From Deltaproteobacteria bacterium (GTDB lineage Bacteria; Desulfobacterota; Binatia; Binatales; Binataceae), in assembly GCA_021799495.1 (NCBI GenBank), contig JAJZAI010000030.1, forward strand, positions 1 through 41,088: DNA of 41,088 bases, in the 5' to 3' direction. Both the position numbers and the translations under genes were made by a program. The number at the start of each line of letters is the position of its first letter. The stretch's first letter is position 1. Shown here piece after piece: positions 1 through 8,416 of the stretch. The notes under the pieces were generated by a model. The model was not told where the DNA came from and searched no databases. It worked only from the letters and a program-made list of their open reading frames with translations.

Positions 1-148
1 CGCGGACCTCCGTTCGCGACCGCTGTCGGCGAAGGCAGCCGAACCGCAACTCTGAACCCGCCGCCGCCGCACCGCCGAGAACTATGAAACTGAGTAATCA
101 AACGCTTTCGTCAACAGCCTGCTAGGGAAGCTCTGCACAAGCCAGTTT
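1..148. other. Window start without a supported gene
   Basis: The first 338 bases hold no coding region I can support. A frame open from base 1 ends at a TGA near base 87 and could be the tail of a gene that begins outside the window, but its proline- and arginine-rich product is not recognisable. The rest of the spacer up to the ABC transporter holds the palindromic repeat and a -10 box listed separately. Confidence 0.4.
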
Positions 149-212
149 GTCATTCTGAACGGAGCGCAGCGGAGTGAAGAATCCCGGGATTCTTCGCTGC
201 GCTCAGAATGAC
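149..212. repeat. Palindromic dispersed repeat, copy 1
   Basis: An inverted repeat whose outer ends are GTCATTCTGA and TCAGAATGAC and whose arms meet at AATCCCGGGATT in the centre. The left arm carries a few extra or changed bases (GGAGCGCAGCGGAGTGAAG) compared with the right arm. The same arm sequence recurs at 23101-23214. A transcript could form a long hairpin. The arm resembles a short intergenic repeat that I recall from many bacterial genomes. No transposase gene is present, so this looks like a non-autonomous REP-like element. Confidence 0.75.
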
Positions 213-325
213 GGGATGGACCTTTTGCGGAGGTTCCCTGGATACAGAAGCTCGCCGGCGCCGGCGTCTTTTGGACGACTGGAGCCGCCCTGAAACCCGC
301 GTCGCGCTCCGCGCGGCCATCCGCC

Positions 326-331
326 TATAAT
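326..331 (+). promoter_or_regulatory. -10 box 7 nt before the ABC ATPase start
   Basis: A perfect TATAAT ends seven bases before the ATG at 339. No convincing -35 hexamer lies at 16-18 bases upstream, and no Shine-Dalgarno sequence fits between the box and the start codon. If the box is used, transcription would begin at or within a base or two of the ATG, giving a leaderless mRNA. Confidence 0.5.
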
Positions 332-338
332 CGTCGCG

Positions 339-1247
339 ATGAACGTTCTCGAGCTCGATCGCGCGAGCAAAGCCTACGACGGCCATATCGCCGTCGATGA
401 GGTCTCTCTCGCGATCGGGGAGGGAGCGATATTCGGCCTGCTCGGTCCCAACGGCGCCGGCAAGACCACGGCAATCCGCATGATGGTCGGAATCATCGCT
501 CCGGACAGCGGCGCGGTGCGGCTTTTCGGCGAACCGTTCGCGCGGCGTCATCTGCGCGCGGTCGGCTATATTCCGGAAGAACGCGGTCTTTATCGCAAAG
601 TCCGCCTGAATGAGCATCTGCGGTTCCTCGCCCGGCTGAATGGGCTTACGCGGCGCGCCGCGGACGAGGCCGCGCTGCAATGGTGCCGCCGGCTCGATCT
701 GGACGCATGGCTCGGGCGGCCGGTCGAGGAACTCTCCAAAGGGATGCAGCAAAAGGCGCAATTTATCGCCGCCGTGATGCATCGCCCGCGCCTGCTAATC
801 CTTGACGAACCGTTTTCGGGACTCGATCCGCTCAACGCGTCCGTGCTGATTGACGTGCTCGCGGAATTGCGCCGCGATGGCGCGACGATTCTGCTTTCGA
901 CGCATCGGATGGATCAGGTCGAACGGCTGTGCGATTCGATTTGCCTGATCGATCGCGGCCGCGCGGTGCTGGCGGGCGGTTTGCGCGAAATTCGCGAGCG
1001 CTTCTCCGGTAACTGGGTGGCTTTGGGATTCGACGGCGAAACGGATTTTCTCGGCGACGCGGCGTTGGTCGCCGACCGCGTCCGGCGCGACGGCCATATC
1101 GAGGTGCGGCTCAAGCCGGGGACCGATCCGCAAGACCTGCTGAGGCGCGCGCTGGCGGCGGGCCGCGTGACGCGCTTCGAGGCGATCGAACCGTCGCTGG
1201 AAGAGATATTTATCGCGTCGGTCGGAGGCTCCCGCGATGGCCGCTGA
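339..1247 (+). CDS. ABC transporter ATP-binding protein (NatA type)
   Basis: This 302-residue ATPase drives an ABC-2 type exporter and should sit on the cytoplasmic face of the inner membrane. The sequence shows a Walker A (GPNGAGKTT, about residue 36), an ABC signature of the LSKGMQQK form, a Walker B with catalytic glutamate (LLILDEPFSGLDP) and an H-loop (LLSTHRMDQVE). The last 80 residues match the C-terminal extension (DUF4162 type) found in NatA-like ATPases. The stop overlaps the start of the permease gene by 11 bases, so the two are translationally coupled. Members of this family export sodium, drugs or unknown substrates; nothing here decides the substrate. The ATG at 339 is preceded by a TATAAT box and no Shine-Dalgarno. 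Confidence 0.9.
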   Translation: MNVLELDRASKAYDGHIAVDEVSLAIGEGAIFGLLGPNGAGKTTAIRMMVGIIAPDSGAVRLFGEPFARRHLRAVGYIPEERGLYRKVRLNEHLRFLARLNGLTRRAADEAALQWCRRLDLDAWLGRPVEELSKGMQQKAQFIAAVMHRPRLLILDEPFSGLDPLNASVLIDVLAELRRDGATILLSTHRMDQVERLCDSICLIDRGRAVLAGGLREIRERFSGNWVALGFDGETDFLGDAALVADRVRRDGHIEVRLKPGTDPQDLLRRALAAGRVTRFEAIEPSLEEIFIASVGGSRDGR

Positions 1248-2511
1248 GAGTTTGCGCGCGACCGGCCTGATTCTCTGGCGCGAGTACGTGCAGCGGGCGC
1301 GCTCGCTCTCGTTCATTCTGAGCACCCTGATCACGCCGATATTTTTCATCGCGATCACCGTTATCCCGCCGCTTTTGGCCGCGCCCAATCTGATCGAGCG
1401 CCGCCATCTGACGATCGCCTGCGCCGATTCGGTGCTGGCCGGCGAACTGCGCGCGCAGCTTGCCGGCCGGGGCGGCGTGGGCCATTACCGGGTGACGGTC
1501 GATCCGCTGACCACCGCCGCCGAGAAGGCGCGGCTCGAAGCGTGGGCGCGCGCGGGGCTGATTGACGGCGCGATCTGGATAGACGACGCCGCGATCCGCA
1601 CCGGCCGGGTCGATTTCATTTCGCGCGGCGAGTCGGACTTTTTCGAGCGCGACTATCTGCAAAGCGCGATCGGATGGGCCGTCACGCGCGCGCGGCTGGC
1701 CCGCAGCGGCCTCGAAAACGATGAAATCAACCGCGCGCTCGCGCCAATCGAGCTGAACGCGATTACGCTCGGCGCGCCGCCGCGGAGCCGCGCACAGGCG
1801 TCGTCGGGATATATCGTCGGAATCGCCGTGGTTTTCGTCCTCGAAGTCACGCTGCTGTCGTACGGCCTGATGGTGATGCGGTCGGTGCTCGACGACAAGT
1901 CGTCGCGCGTGATGGAGGTGCTGCTGTGCGCGGCGACGCCGCGCCAACTGATGGCGGGCAAAATCCTCGGGATCGGCGCGCTCGCCGTGACCCAGCTTGC
2001 GATTTGGGCGGCGATGGGCGTGATGATCGTGACGCCGGCCGCATGGATCACGCGCAGTTCGCTTGGCGCGATGATGCCGGCGCAGGGACTGAACGCGGCG
2101 AGCATCGCGCTTTACTGCGCGTTCTTCGTTCTCGGCTTTTTGCTCTACGGCGCGGTTTACGCCGCCGTCGGCGCGGCCTTCAACTCGGTTGACGAGGCGC
2201 AGCAGTGGAATTTCCTGATCACGCTGCCGCTGGTGCTCTCCGGCGTCTTCGTTTTTTATCTCGCCGACCATCCGCGCTCGCCGCTGGCCGAAACGCTCTC
2301 GATGATTCCGCCGTTCACGCCCACCGTGATGAGCATGCGGGTGGCGGCGGGCGGCGCCACCGGATGGCAGGAGGTTGCCGCGGTCGCGATTCTCGCGCTG
2401 GCGGTCTTCGCGATGATCGCGTTTTCGTCGCGGGTCTATCGGGTTGGAATCCTGATGTACGGCAAGAAGCCGGCGCTTGCGGAAATTCTCCGCTGGCTCC
2501 GCTATAGTTGA
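1237..2511 (+). CDS. ABC-2 type permease (NatB type)
   Basis: This 424-residue membrane protein is the permease partner of the ATPase just upstream. A first membrane segment lies around residues 25-48. A long extracytoplasmic domain (about 50-185) follows, and then five or so hydrophobic segments occupy the C-terminal half. The conserved cytoplasmic loop SSRVMEVLLCAATPRQLMAGK, just after the second membrane segment, is typical of the ABC2_membrane_3/NatB family. The length is normal for the family. The start overlaps the ATPase stop, which together with the shared strand supports one operon. The gene ends 40 bases before the rimP promoter, so it is unlikely to belong functionally to the translation cluster. 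The substrate is unknown. Confidence 0.88.
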   Translation: MAAESLRATGLILWREYVQRARSLSFILSTLITPIFFIAITVIPPLLAAPNLIERRHLTIACADSVLAGELRAQLAGRGGVGHYRVTVDPLTTAAEKARLEAWARAGLIDGAIWIDDAAIRTGRVDFISRGESDFFERDYLQSAIGWAVTRARLARSGLENDEINRALAPIELNAITLGAPPRSRAQASSGYIVGIAVVFVLEVTLLSYGLMVMRSVLDDKSSRVMEVLLCAATPRQLMAGKILGIGALAVTQLAIWAAMGVMIVTPAAWITRSSLGAMMPAQGLNAASIALYCAFFVLGFLLYGAVYAAVGAAFNSVDEAQQWNFLITLPLVLSGVFVFYLADHPRSPLAETLSMIPPFTPTVMSMRVAAGGATGWQEVAAVAILALAVFAMIAFSSRVYRVGILMYGKKPALAEILRWLRYS

Positions 2512-2550
2512 TAACGCCGCGCCGCCAACCCGGCCCGCCTGTGCGCAGCC

Positions 2551-2579
2551 TTGTCGGGCCGGGCGAGAGGTGGTAGAGT
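2551..2579 (+). promoter_or_regulatory. rimP operon promoter
   Basis: TTGTCG at 2551-2556 and TAGAGT at 2574-2579 are separated by exactly 17 bases. The -10 is preceded by TGG, giving an extended -10 of TGGTAGAGT. The predicted start of transcription, about 2586, coincides with the first base of the leader hairpin. This is the likely entry point for transcription of the rimP-nusA-ylxR-infB cluster. Confidence 0.6.
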
Positions 2580-2585
2580 GCCGAC

Positions 2586-2607
2586 GTGGGCTGAGGCCCA
2601 CTTTTTT
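2586..2607 (+). promoter_or_regulatory. rimP-leader-type hairpin with U tract
   Basis: GTGGGC (2586-2591) pairs with GCCCAC (2596-2601) around a TGAG loop and is followed at once by six T. This looks like an intrinsic terminator placed at the very 5' end of the mRNA, about 80 bases before the rimP start. A short GTGGGC-loop-GCCCAC-T6 element upstream of rimP is a recurrent feature of bacterial genomes (a rimP-leader motif), here recognised from memory. Its role is not settled; attenuation or 5' end protection are both possible. Confidence 0.6.
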
Positions 2608-2688
2608 GTTGGTTCGCCGCTTGTTTCCGGGAACATTGCATCTCTTCGACTCGGTCCTGCGGGCGAACCGTTGGGGAAACGGCCGGTG

Positions 2689-3168
2689 ATGGCGCTGCAA
2701 CTGAATCCGGTGGCGAAAAAGGTCGTCGAATTGCTGGAGCCGCATATAGAGAAACAGGGCTACGAGCTGGTGAGCGTCGAGTACCGCAAGGGTTCGCGCG
2801 GCTCGCTGTTGCGCCTGCTGGTTGATCGGCCCGAAGGCGGCATCGCGCTGAGCGATCTCGAGAAGCTGAGTCCGATCCTTGGGGACTTGCTGGACGTTTA
2901 CGACCCGATCGAGGGTCGATACCTGCTCGAAGTGGCCTCGCCGGGCATCAACCGGCCGCTCACCAAGGTCGCGCATTTCGCGGCGCATCGCGGCCGGAGG
3001 ATCAAGGTGCGCACGCACGCGGCGCGTGACGGCCGCAAGGTTTTCTACGGCGAGTTGACCGAAATCGGTCCGGCGGGAATCGAACTGAAGGATGAGGAGA
3101 CTCACAACGCGCGACAATTCGATTTCGACGAGATTCAGGGAGCGAACTACGAGCATAAATTCGACTGA
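2689..3168 (+). CDS. Ribosome maturation factor RimP
   Basis: RimP (159 residues) assists maturation of the 30S subunit in the cytoplasm. The protein has the N-terminal RimP domain (about 1-85, with YELVSVEYRKG and LLRLLVDRPEGGIALSDLEKLS) and the C-terminal SH3-like domain (about 88-159). Between them is the characteristic YLLEVASPGINRPLTKVAHF segment. The frame stays open upstream to 2551, but the family begins at the ATG chosen here (MALQLNPVAKK). The upstream part covers the leader hairpin, so it should not be coding. The gene heads the nusA-infB cluster and lies 75 bases before nusA, the usual arrangement. Confidence 0.95.
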   Translation: MALQLNPVAKKVVELLEPHIEKQGYELVSVEYRKGSRGSLLRLLVDRPEGGIALSDLEKLSPILGDLLDVYDPIEGRYLLEVASPGINRPLTKVAHFAAHRGRRIKVRTHAARDGRKVFYGELTEIGPAGIELKDEETHNARQFDFDEIQGANYEHKFD

Positions 3169-3243
3169 ACGGACGCGAATCGCACGGCGCGCTTATGGAT
3201 TTTCGCGCGCGGTTTCGGGCGGGACGCGGCCGCGGGAGGCGGT

Positions 3244-4614
3244 ATGGCGGGCGATCTGAACCGGGTTATCGAATCGGTTTCCAAGGAAAAGGGAATCGAC
3301 AAATCGATCGTGATCAACGCGGTCGAGGAGATGATGCATTCGGCGGCTCGGCGCACGTTCGGCGCCGACTGCAACATCGAGTCGCGCTTCAACTCCGACC
3401 TGGGCGAAATCGAGCTGTTCGAAATCAAAACCGTGGTCGATTCGATCACGAATCCGGCCGCGCAGGTGCTCGTCGGCGAAGCGCGCTCCAAATACGATCC
3501 CGAGGCGCAGTCCGGCGACGAAATTCTGATCAAGCTCGACACCGCGACGATGGGCCGAATCGCGGCGCAGGCCGCCAAGCAGAACCTCATCCAGCATATC
3601 CGCGACGCCGAGCGCAAACAGATTTACAACGAGTTCAAGGATCGCAAGGGCGAAATCGTTTCGGGAATCGTGCAGCGCTTCGAGCGCAAGAACATGATCG
3701 TCAATCTCGGCCGCACCGAGGCGATTCTGCCCGAAAAGGAGCAGATTCCGCACGAGCGCTATCGCCAGGGCGATCGCATCCGCGCGCTGATCCTTGATGT
3801 CGATCTTTCCGAGAAAGGGCTTTCGATCGTCCTGTCGCGCACCTCGAACCTGTTCCTGATGAAGTTGTTCGAGCAGGAAGTGCCGGAAATCTACGAGGGT
3901 ATCGTCGAGATTCGCCAATCCGCGCGCGAGCCGGGCGGCCGCGCCAAGGTCGCCGTCTATTCCAAGGACAGCGACGTCGATCCGGTCGGCGCCTGCGTCG
4001 GGATGAAGGGCACGCGCGTGCAATCGGTGGTGCAGGAGCTGCGCGGCGAAAAAATCGATATCGTGCCGTGGACCGACGATCAGGCCGAGCTGGTCTGCCG
4101 CGCGCTCGCTCCGGCCAAGGTGTCCAAGGTGATCATCGACGAGGACGAGCATGCGATGGAAGTGATCGTGCCGGACGATCAGCTTTCGCTGGCGATCGGC
4201 AAGCGCGGCCAGAACGTCCGGCTGGCGCATCGGCTCTCCGGATGGAAGCTCGACGTGCGCAGCGACTCGGAGGCCGAGGAAGAGGCGCGCGCCGCGCGCG
4301 CGTCGCTCAACGCCATTCCGGGCATCGGCGACATCAACGCCGAATTGCTCTTCCAGTGGGGCTTCCGCACCGCCGAGCAACTGGCCGATGCCAACGAGGA
4401 TACGTTTGAAGTCGAGGGCATCAGCCCCGAGCGCGCGAAACAATTGATCCATGCGGCGCGCGAATGGGTCGCCACCAAGCGCCGGATCGAGGAAGAGCGG
4501 GCGCACGCCGCCGAAGCCGCGGCGCATGAGGGCGCGGCCAGCGGCGAGGAAACGATCGAGGAGACGGCCGGAGCATCGGCCGCGGAAGCGTCGGATGCCG
4601 AGGTCAAGCCATAG
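3244..4614 (+). CDS. Transcription termination/antitermination protein NusA
   Basis: NusA (456 residues) binds RNA polymerase and nascent RNA and modulates pausing, termination and antitermination. Visible domains in order are the polymerase-binding N-terminal domain (about 1-130), the S1 domain (about 136-200, starting GEIVSGIVQRFERKNMIVNLG), KH1 (DPVGACVGMKGTRVQSV, about 240-300) and KH2 (SLAIGKRGQNVRLAHRL, about 315-345). A C-terminal helix-hairpin-helix region (NAIPGIGDINAELLFQWGF, about 358-415) follows, and the protein ends in a Glu/Ala-rich tail. GGGAGG at 3234-3239 precedes the ATG with a short four-base spacer. The stop lies four bases before the ylxR start. Confidence 0.97.
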   Translation: MAGDLNRVIESVSKEKGIDKSIVINAVEEMMHSAARRTFGADCNIESRFNSDLGEIELFEIKTVVDSITNPAAQVLVGEARSKYDPEAQSGDEILIKLDTATMGRIAAQAAKQNLIQHIRDAERKQIYNEFKDRKGEIVSGIVQRFERKNMIVNLGRTEAILPEKEQIPHERYRQGDRIRALILDVDLSEKGLSIVLSRTSNLFLMKLFEQEVPEIYEGIVEIRQSAREPGGRAKVAVYSKDSDVDPVGACVGMKGTRVQSVVQELRGEKIDIVPWTDDQAELVCRALAPAKVSKVIIDEDEHAMEVIVPDDQLSLAIGKRGQNVRLAHRLSGWKLDVRSDSEAEEEARAARASLNAIPGIGDINAELLFQWGFRTAEQLADANEDTFEVEGISPERAKQLIHAAREWVATKRRIEEERAHAAEAAAHEGAASGEETIEETAGASAAEASDAEVKP

Positions 4615-4618
4615 GCCG

Positions 4619-4891
4619 ATGCGCACCTGCATGGGATGCATGCGGCGCGACGCGCAGGACGCGATGGCGCGCATCGTGAGCGGCGGCCGCGGCGCGCGCA
4701 TTGACGACGGCGCCCGCCGCGCGCCGGGACGCGGCGGCTATCTGCATCGGCGGGATGAATGCCTTGCGCGGTTCGAGCGGGGCAAAGAGCGTGAATTCCG
4801 ATCGCTCCGGCGGCGCGTCGGCCGGGCGGAGCGAATCGCATTGACCGCATCAATACGGGCGTTGCTGGTCAGCCGCACGCCGTTGGAATAA
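4619..4891 (+). CDS. YlxR/RnpM family RNA-binding protein
   Basis: This 90-residue basic protein lies between nusA and infB, exactly where ylxR is found across bacteria. In Bacillus the product binds and modulates RNase P RNA (RnpM). The N-terminal [19 protein letters not shown] motif and the [13 protein letters not shown] segment are the conserved parts of the DUF448 fold. The start is the ATG just after the nusA stop. An upstream extension of the frame exists, but it only reads through nusA in another frame. The stop codon overlaps the -10 box proposed for infB. Confidence 0.9.
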   Translation: MRTCMGCMRRDAQDAMARIVSGGRGARIDDGARRAPGRGGYLHRRDECLARFERGKEREFRSLRRRVGRAERIALTASIRALLVSRTPLE

Positions 4892-4894
4892 AAT
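4889..4894 (+). promoter_or_regulatory. -10 box 7 nt before infB
   Basis: TAAAAT overlaps the ylxR stop codon and ends seven bases before the infB ATG, the same spacing as TATAAT before the ABC ATPase. No Shine-Dalgarno is visible before infB (AGTTGAG is the whole gap). A separate, leaderless infB transcript is possible in addition to read-through from the rimP promoter. Confidence 0.4.
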
Positions 4895-4901
4895 AGTTGA
4901 G

Positions 4902-7900
4902 ATGGCGCGAAAGCGGATTAAAACATTGGCCAATGAATGGGGCGTCTCGCTCGAAGACGTGCTGGCGAGTTGCGCCCGTCTGAACCTGCCGCATGCCCAT
5001 TTGGAATCGAGCCTGCTGACGCAGGAGGAAACCGAACGGGTGCGCGCCGATCTCGACGAGCAGGCCCATCGCGAGGAAATTCTGCGGCGCGAGAAAGTCG
5101 TCGAGACCAGCGCGGGCCGCGCCGTCGAAAAGCGCTTGAACGCCACCGTCGTCCGCCGGCGCCATACGGAGCCCGAAGCGGGCGCCGCCGAAGCCGCCGC
5201 ACCCAGCGAGCCGTTTCATTTTGAAGTCGAGCCGGAAACGGTCGAAGAGGCGTTTGTCGCGCCGGTCTTCGAGCAGCCAGTTCTTGAGGAACCTGAATTG
5301 CCGCAGTTGGCGGTCGAATCCGAGCAGCCGGTGTCCGAGCCCATCATGCAGGAGGTGGCCGAGTCCGCCGCCGAAGGAATTGAGCCGACGCCCGGCGACG
5401 GCAGCGCCGAGGCGGCCGCTCCGGCGCCGGATTTGGAGCCCGAAGCTCCGGCGCCGTCGCCGCAGGCAGCCGCGCCATCCCGACCGCAGCCTCAGCGCAG
5501 ACCGATGCCGCCGCCGGGTCGCGGCGCGGAGGGGCGTCCGCCGCGTCAGGGCGGTCCGCGGGTTTCCGGTCCGACGACCGTCGCCGGACAGATTCGTCCG
5601 GGCGGGATGCCGCAGGGCGGTCCGCTGCGCGATAACAGCTCGATTCGCGTGCTTTCCTCAGGCGCGGGCGCGCCGCAATTGCGCCGTGCCGAGAAACCGG
5701 CCGCCGAAAGCGCCGAGTCAAGCCGCGCGATCAATCTGACCGGCGCGGCGCATGCCGCGGCGCCGAGCCTGGACGACGGCCAGCGCGGTCCGAAGGTGCT
5801 GGGCAAAATCGATCTGCGCAAGCCCGCGCCCGCGCCGCGTCCGACCGGAGCGCCGTCGCGCCCGGCGGGGCCGCCCCGTCCGGCGGGGCCGCGTTTTCCC
5901 GGCGCTCCCGCCGCGCAACCTCCGCAGGAGGGCTTCGGCCCGCCGCCTCCGGATTCCGGCAAGCCAGGAGCCGCGCGCACGATCAAGAAAAAGCGCGTGG
6001 TCAAAAAAGGCGCGCCCGATATCGCCGCCGAGCGCGAGATGCGCGGCCTCAGGGTGCCGAAGAAGCGCCGCGCGCTGCCGGGCAAGGAGCAGCGCAAAAC
6101 CGAAATCACGACGCCGAAGGCCTCCAAGCGCGTGGTGCGCGTGACCGAGGGCGTGACCGTCGCCGATCTGGCGCGCCAGATGGGCGTCAAGGCGACGGAG
6201 ATTATCCGCAAGCTGATGGATTTGGGCGTGATGTCCACGCTCAACCAGGTGCTCGACGTCGACACCGCGACGCTGGTCGCGAGCGATTTCGGCTACAGCG
6301 TCGAAAACGTCGCGTTCGACGTGGAATCGGCGATCGAAGAGAGCGAGGAAACGGTCGAGGGCGAAGCGCTGCCGCGTCCGCCGGTGGTGACCGTGATGGG
6401 CCACGTCGATCACGGCAAAACCTCGCTGCTCGACGCGATCCGGCATACCAACGTGACCGAGCGCGAGTTCGGCGGAATCACGCAGCATATCGGCGCCTAC
6501 ATGGTCGAGATCAACGGGCGCAAGATCAGCTTCGTCGATACTCCCGGCCATGAGGCGTTCACGGCGATGCGCGCGCGCGGCGCGAAGGTCACCGATATCG
6601 TGATTCTGGTGGTCGCCGCCGACGAGGGCGTGATGCCGCAGACGGTGGAAGCGCTCAATCACGCCAAAGCGGCGGGCGTGCCGATTCTCGTCGCGATCAA
6701 CAAAATCGACCGTCCCGAGGCGAACGTCGATCGGGTCAAGCAGCAGCTCACCGAACGCGGCCTGATTCCCGAAGACTACGGCGGCGACACGATCATCGTT
6801 CCGGTGTCGGCGCGCACCCGCGAGGGTATCGAGCGCCTGCTCGAAATGATTTTGCTGCAGGCGGACGTGATGGACCTGAAGGCGAATCCGAACCGCACGG
6901 CGCGGGGCACGGTGGTCGAATCGCAACTCGACCGCGGCCGCGGGCCGGTCGCGACGGTGCTCATCCAGGAGGGCACGCTCCATCAGGGCGACGCGTTCGT
7001 CTGCGGCGCGACCTACGGCCGCGTGCGCGCGATGCAGAACCATCTGGGGCAGCGCATCGCCGAGGCCGGCCCATCGACGCCGGTCGAAATTTTCGGCCTC
7101 TCCAGCGTGCCGGAACCGGGCACCGCGTTTACCGCCGTGCAGGAGGAAGCCAAGGCGCGCCAAGTCGCGGAATTCAGGGCGTCCAAGCTTCGCGAGGGCG
7201 TGCTGCAGAAGACCAGCCGCATCTCGCTTGAAGACCTGAGCGAGCGTCTGGCGGCGGGCGAGGTCAAGGAGCTGCGCGTAATCCTGAAAGGCGACGTCAA
7301 CGGCTCGGTCGAGGCGCTGGCGGATTCGCTGACGCGGCTTTCGACCAGCGAGGTCAAGCTCGAAATCCTGCACAAGTCGGTCGGCGCGATTTCCGAGACC
7401 GACGCGACGCTCGCTTCGGCGTCGCGCGCGATCATCATCGGCTTCAATGTGCGGCCCGAGCCGAAAGCTGCGCAACTGGCCGAGAAGGAAGGCGTCGAAA
7501 TCCGCCTCTACACGATCATTTACGAGGCGATTAACGACATGCGCGAAGCGCTCGAAGGCCTGCTCGCGCCGACCTTCCGCGAAAAGGCGCTGGGGCGCGC
7601 CGAAGTGCGCCAGACCTTTGTCGTCCAGGGCAATACGATCGCGGGCTCGATGGTGCTCGACGGCAAGGTGCTGCGTAACGCGCGCGCCCGCCTGGTGCGC
7701 GACGGACGCGTCGTATGGGAGGGCAAGCTCTCCTCGCTGCGCCGTTTCAAGGATGACGTGCGCGAGGTTCAGGCCGGTTACGAATGCGGTATCGGGCTTG
7801 AGAATTTCAACGACGTCAAGCCCGGCGACGTGGTCGAGAACTTCGAGCTCGAAACCGTGCTGCGCAAGCTCGAAACGCCGAAAGCCGAGCCGATGCGCGG

Positions 7901-7925
7901 CCAGGGCGCGCAGCTCCAGACCTGA
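4902..7925 (+). CDS. Translation initiation factor IF-2
   Basis: IF-2 (1007 residues) is the GTPase that places initiator tRNA on the 30S subunit and promotes subunit joining. An IF2 N-terminal helical domain (about 1-52) is followed by a very long Pro/Ala/Glu-rich and then Pro/Gly/Arg-rich linker (about 55-400). A second IF2_N domain (about 405-460) precedes the G domain. G1 is [11 protein letters not shown] (about residue 498), G2 [11 protein letters not shown]3 DTPGHEAF and G4 NKID. Domains II, III and IV follow to the C terminus. At just over 1000 residues it is longer than typical IF-2 because of the linker, as in other deltaproteobacteria-like lineages. It sits 10 bases after ylxR. Confidence 0.97.
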   Translation: MARKRIKTLANEWGVSLEDVLASCARLNLPHAHLESSLLTQEETERVRADLDEQAHREEILRREKVVETSAGRAVEKRLNATVVRRRHTEPEAGAAEAAAPSEPFHFEVEPETVEEAFVAPVFEQPVLEEPELPQLAVESEQPVSEPIMQEVAESAAEGIEPTPGDGSAEAAAPAPDLEPEAPAPSPQAAAPSRPQPQRRPMPPPGRGAEGRPPRQGGPRVSGPTTVAGQIRPGGMPQGGPLRDNSSIRVLSSGAGAPQLRRAEKPAAESAESSRAINLTGAAHAAAPSLDDGQRGPKVLGKIDLRKPAPAPRPTGAPSRPAGPPRPAGPRFPGAPAAQPPQEGFGPPPPDSGKPGAARTIKKKRVVKKGAPDIAAEREMRGLRVPKKRRALPGKEQRKTEITTPKASKRVVRVTEGVTVADLARQMGVKATEIIRKLMDLGVMSTLNQVLDVDTATLVASDFGYSVENVAFDVESAIEESEETVEGEALPRPPVVTVMGHVDHGKTSLLDAIRHTNVTEREFGGITQHIGAYMVEINGRKISFVDTPGHEAFTAMRARGAKVTDIVILVVAADEGVMPQTVEALNHAKAAGVPILVAINKIDRPEANVDRVKQQLTERGLIPEDYGGDTIIVPVSARTREGIERLLEMILLQADVMDLKANPNRTARGTVVESQLDRGRGPVATVLIQEGTLHQGDAFVCGATYGRVRAMQNHLGQRIAEAGPSTPVEIFGLSSVPEPGTAFTAVQEEAKARQVAEFRASKLREGVLQKTSRISLEDLSERLAAGEVKELRVILKGDVNGSVEALADSLTRLSTSEVKLEILHKSVGAISETDATLASASRAIIIGFNVRPEPKAAQLAEKEGVEIRLYTIIYEAINDMREALEGLLAPTFREKALGRAEVRQTFVVQGNTIAGSMVLDGKVLRNARARLVRDGRVVWEGKLSSLRRFKDDVREVQAGYECGIGLENFNDVKPGDVVENFELETVLRKLETPKAEPMRGQGAQLQT

Positions 7926-8041
7926 GCGCAGGGACGGGCCTGAGGCCGTCCGGATGCGGCGTTCGAATCGTCCGCCGGGCCTCCACCGGCGCGGGGCGAA
8001 AGCGGCGCAACCCGGCGCGGCGCAACTGGCGAATAATCACG

Positions 8042-8329
8042 ATGGTCGTCGGCGTCATGCGACTAACCCTGTTCCTGCCGGACAACCATTCGCTCAAGGG
8101 TAAACGGCAGGTTTTGCGCGCGATCAAGGCTCGCGTCCGCGCCAAGTTCAACGTCTCGATCGCCGAATCCGACGGTCACGACCTCTGGCAACGCGCCGAA
8201 CTGGGCATCTGCCAGGTCGGCAGCGATCGCGCGTTCGTCGATTCGGCGCTGCGCGAAGTCGTGAACTTTATCGACGGATTGGGACTCGCGCCGCTCGGCG
8301 GCGAACAACTGGAAATCCTGAACTACTGA
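8042..8329 (+). CDS. YlxP-like DUF503 protein
   Basis: A 95-residue protein of the DUF503 family, with the hallmark opening (MVVGVMRLTLFLPDNHSLK) followed by KGKRQVLRAIKARVRAKFNVS and the central DLWQRAELGICQVGSD. It lies between infB and rbfA, the same position as ylxP in Bacillus, which suggests a role in ribosome or RNA metabolism. No biochemical function is established that I can name. The ATG chosen matches the family start; a second ATG five codons later is less likely. A 116-base gap separates it from infB, unusually wide within this cluster. Confidence 0.85.
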   Translation: MVVGVMRLTLFLPDNHSLKGKRQVLRAIKARVRAKFNVSIAESDGHDLWQRAELGICQVGSDRAFVDSALREVVNFIDGLGLAPLGGEQLEILNY

Positions 8330-8416
8330 TTCGGGCCGCGCCCGCTGTTGATTCTTGAGCGGCGGCGGGCGGGTTCGCGCTTCGGCCGCGATCGGCGGCG
8401 TAATATGATCGCAAGC

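Noticed and set aside
2551-2688. N-terminal extension of RimP
   Set aside because: The extension would translate the leader hairpin and promoter region and has no counterpart in RimP proteins.
1210-3156. Long open frame on the minus strand across the permease and rimP
   Set aside because: Its product is an Arg/His/Gln-rich low-complexity translation opposite two well-supported genes; this is the usual shadow in GC-rich DNA.
5450-5960. Repetitive CCG/GCG tracts in infB as a tandem repeat or CRISPR-like array
   Set aside because: They encode the Pro/Ala/Gly linker of IF-2 in frame; no regular unit or spacer pattern exists.
5718-7475. Long minus-strand open frame opposite infB
   Set aside because: It mirrors the codon bias of infB and has no recognisable domain or ribosome-binding site.
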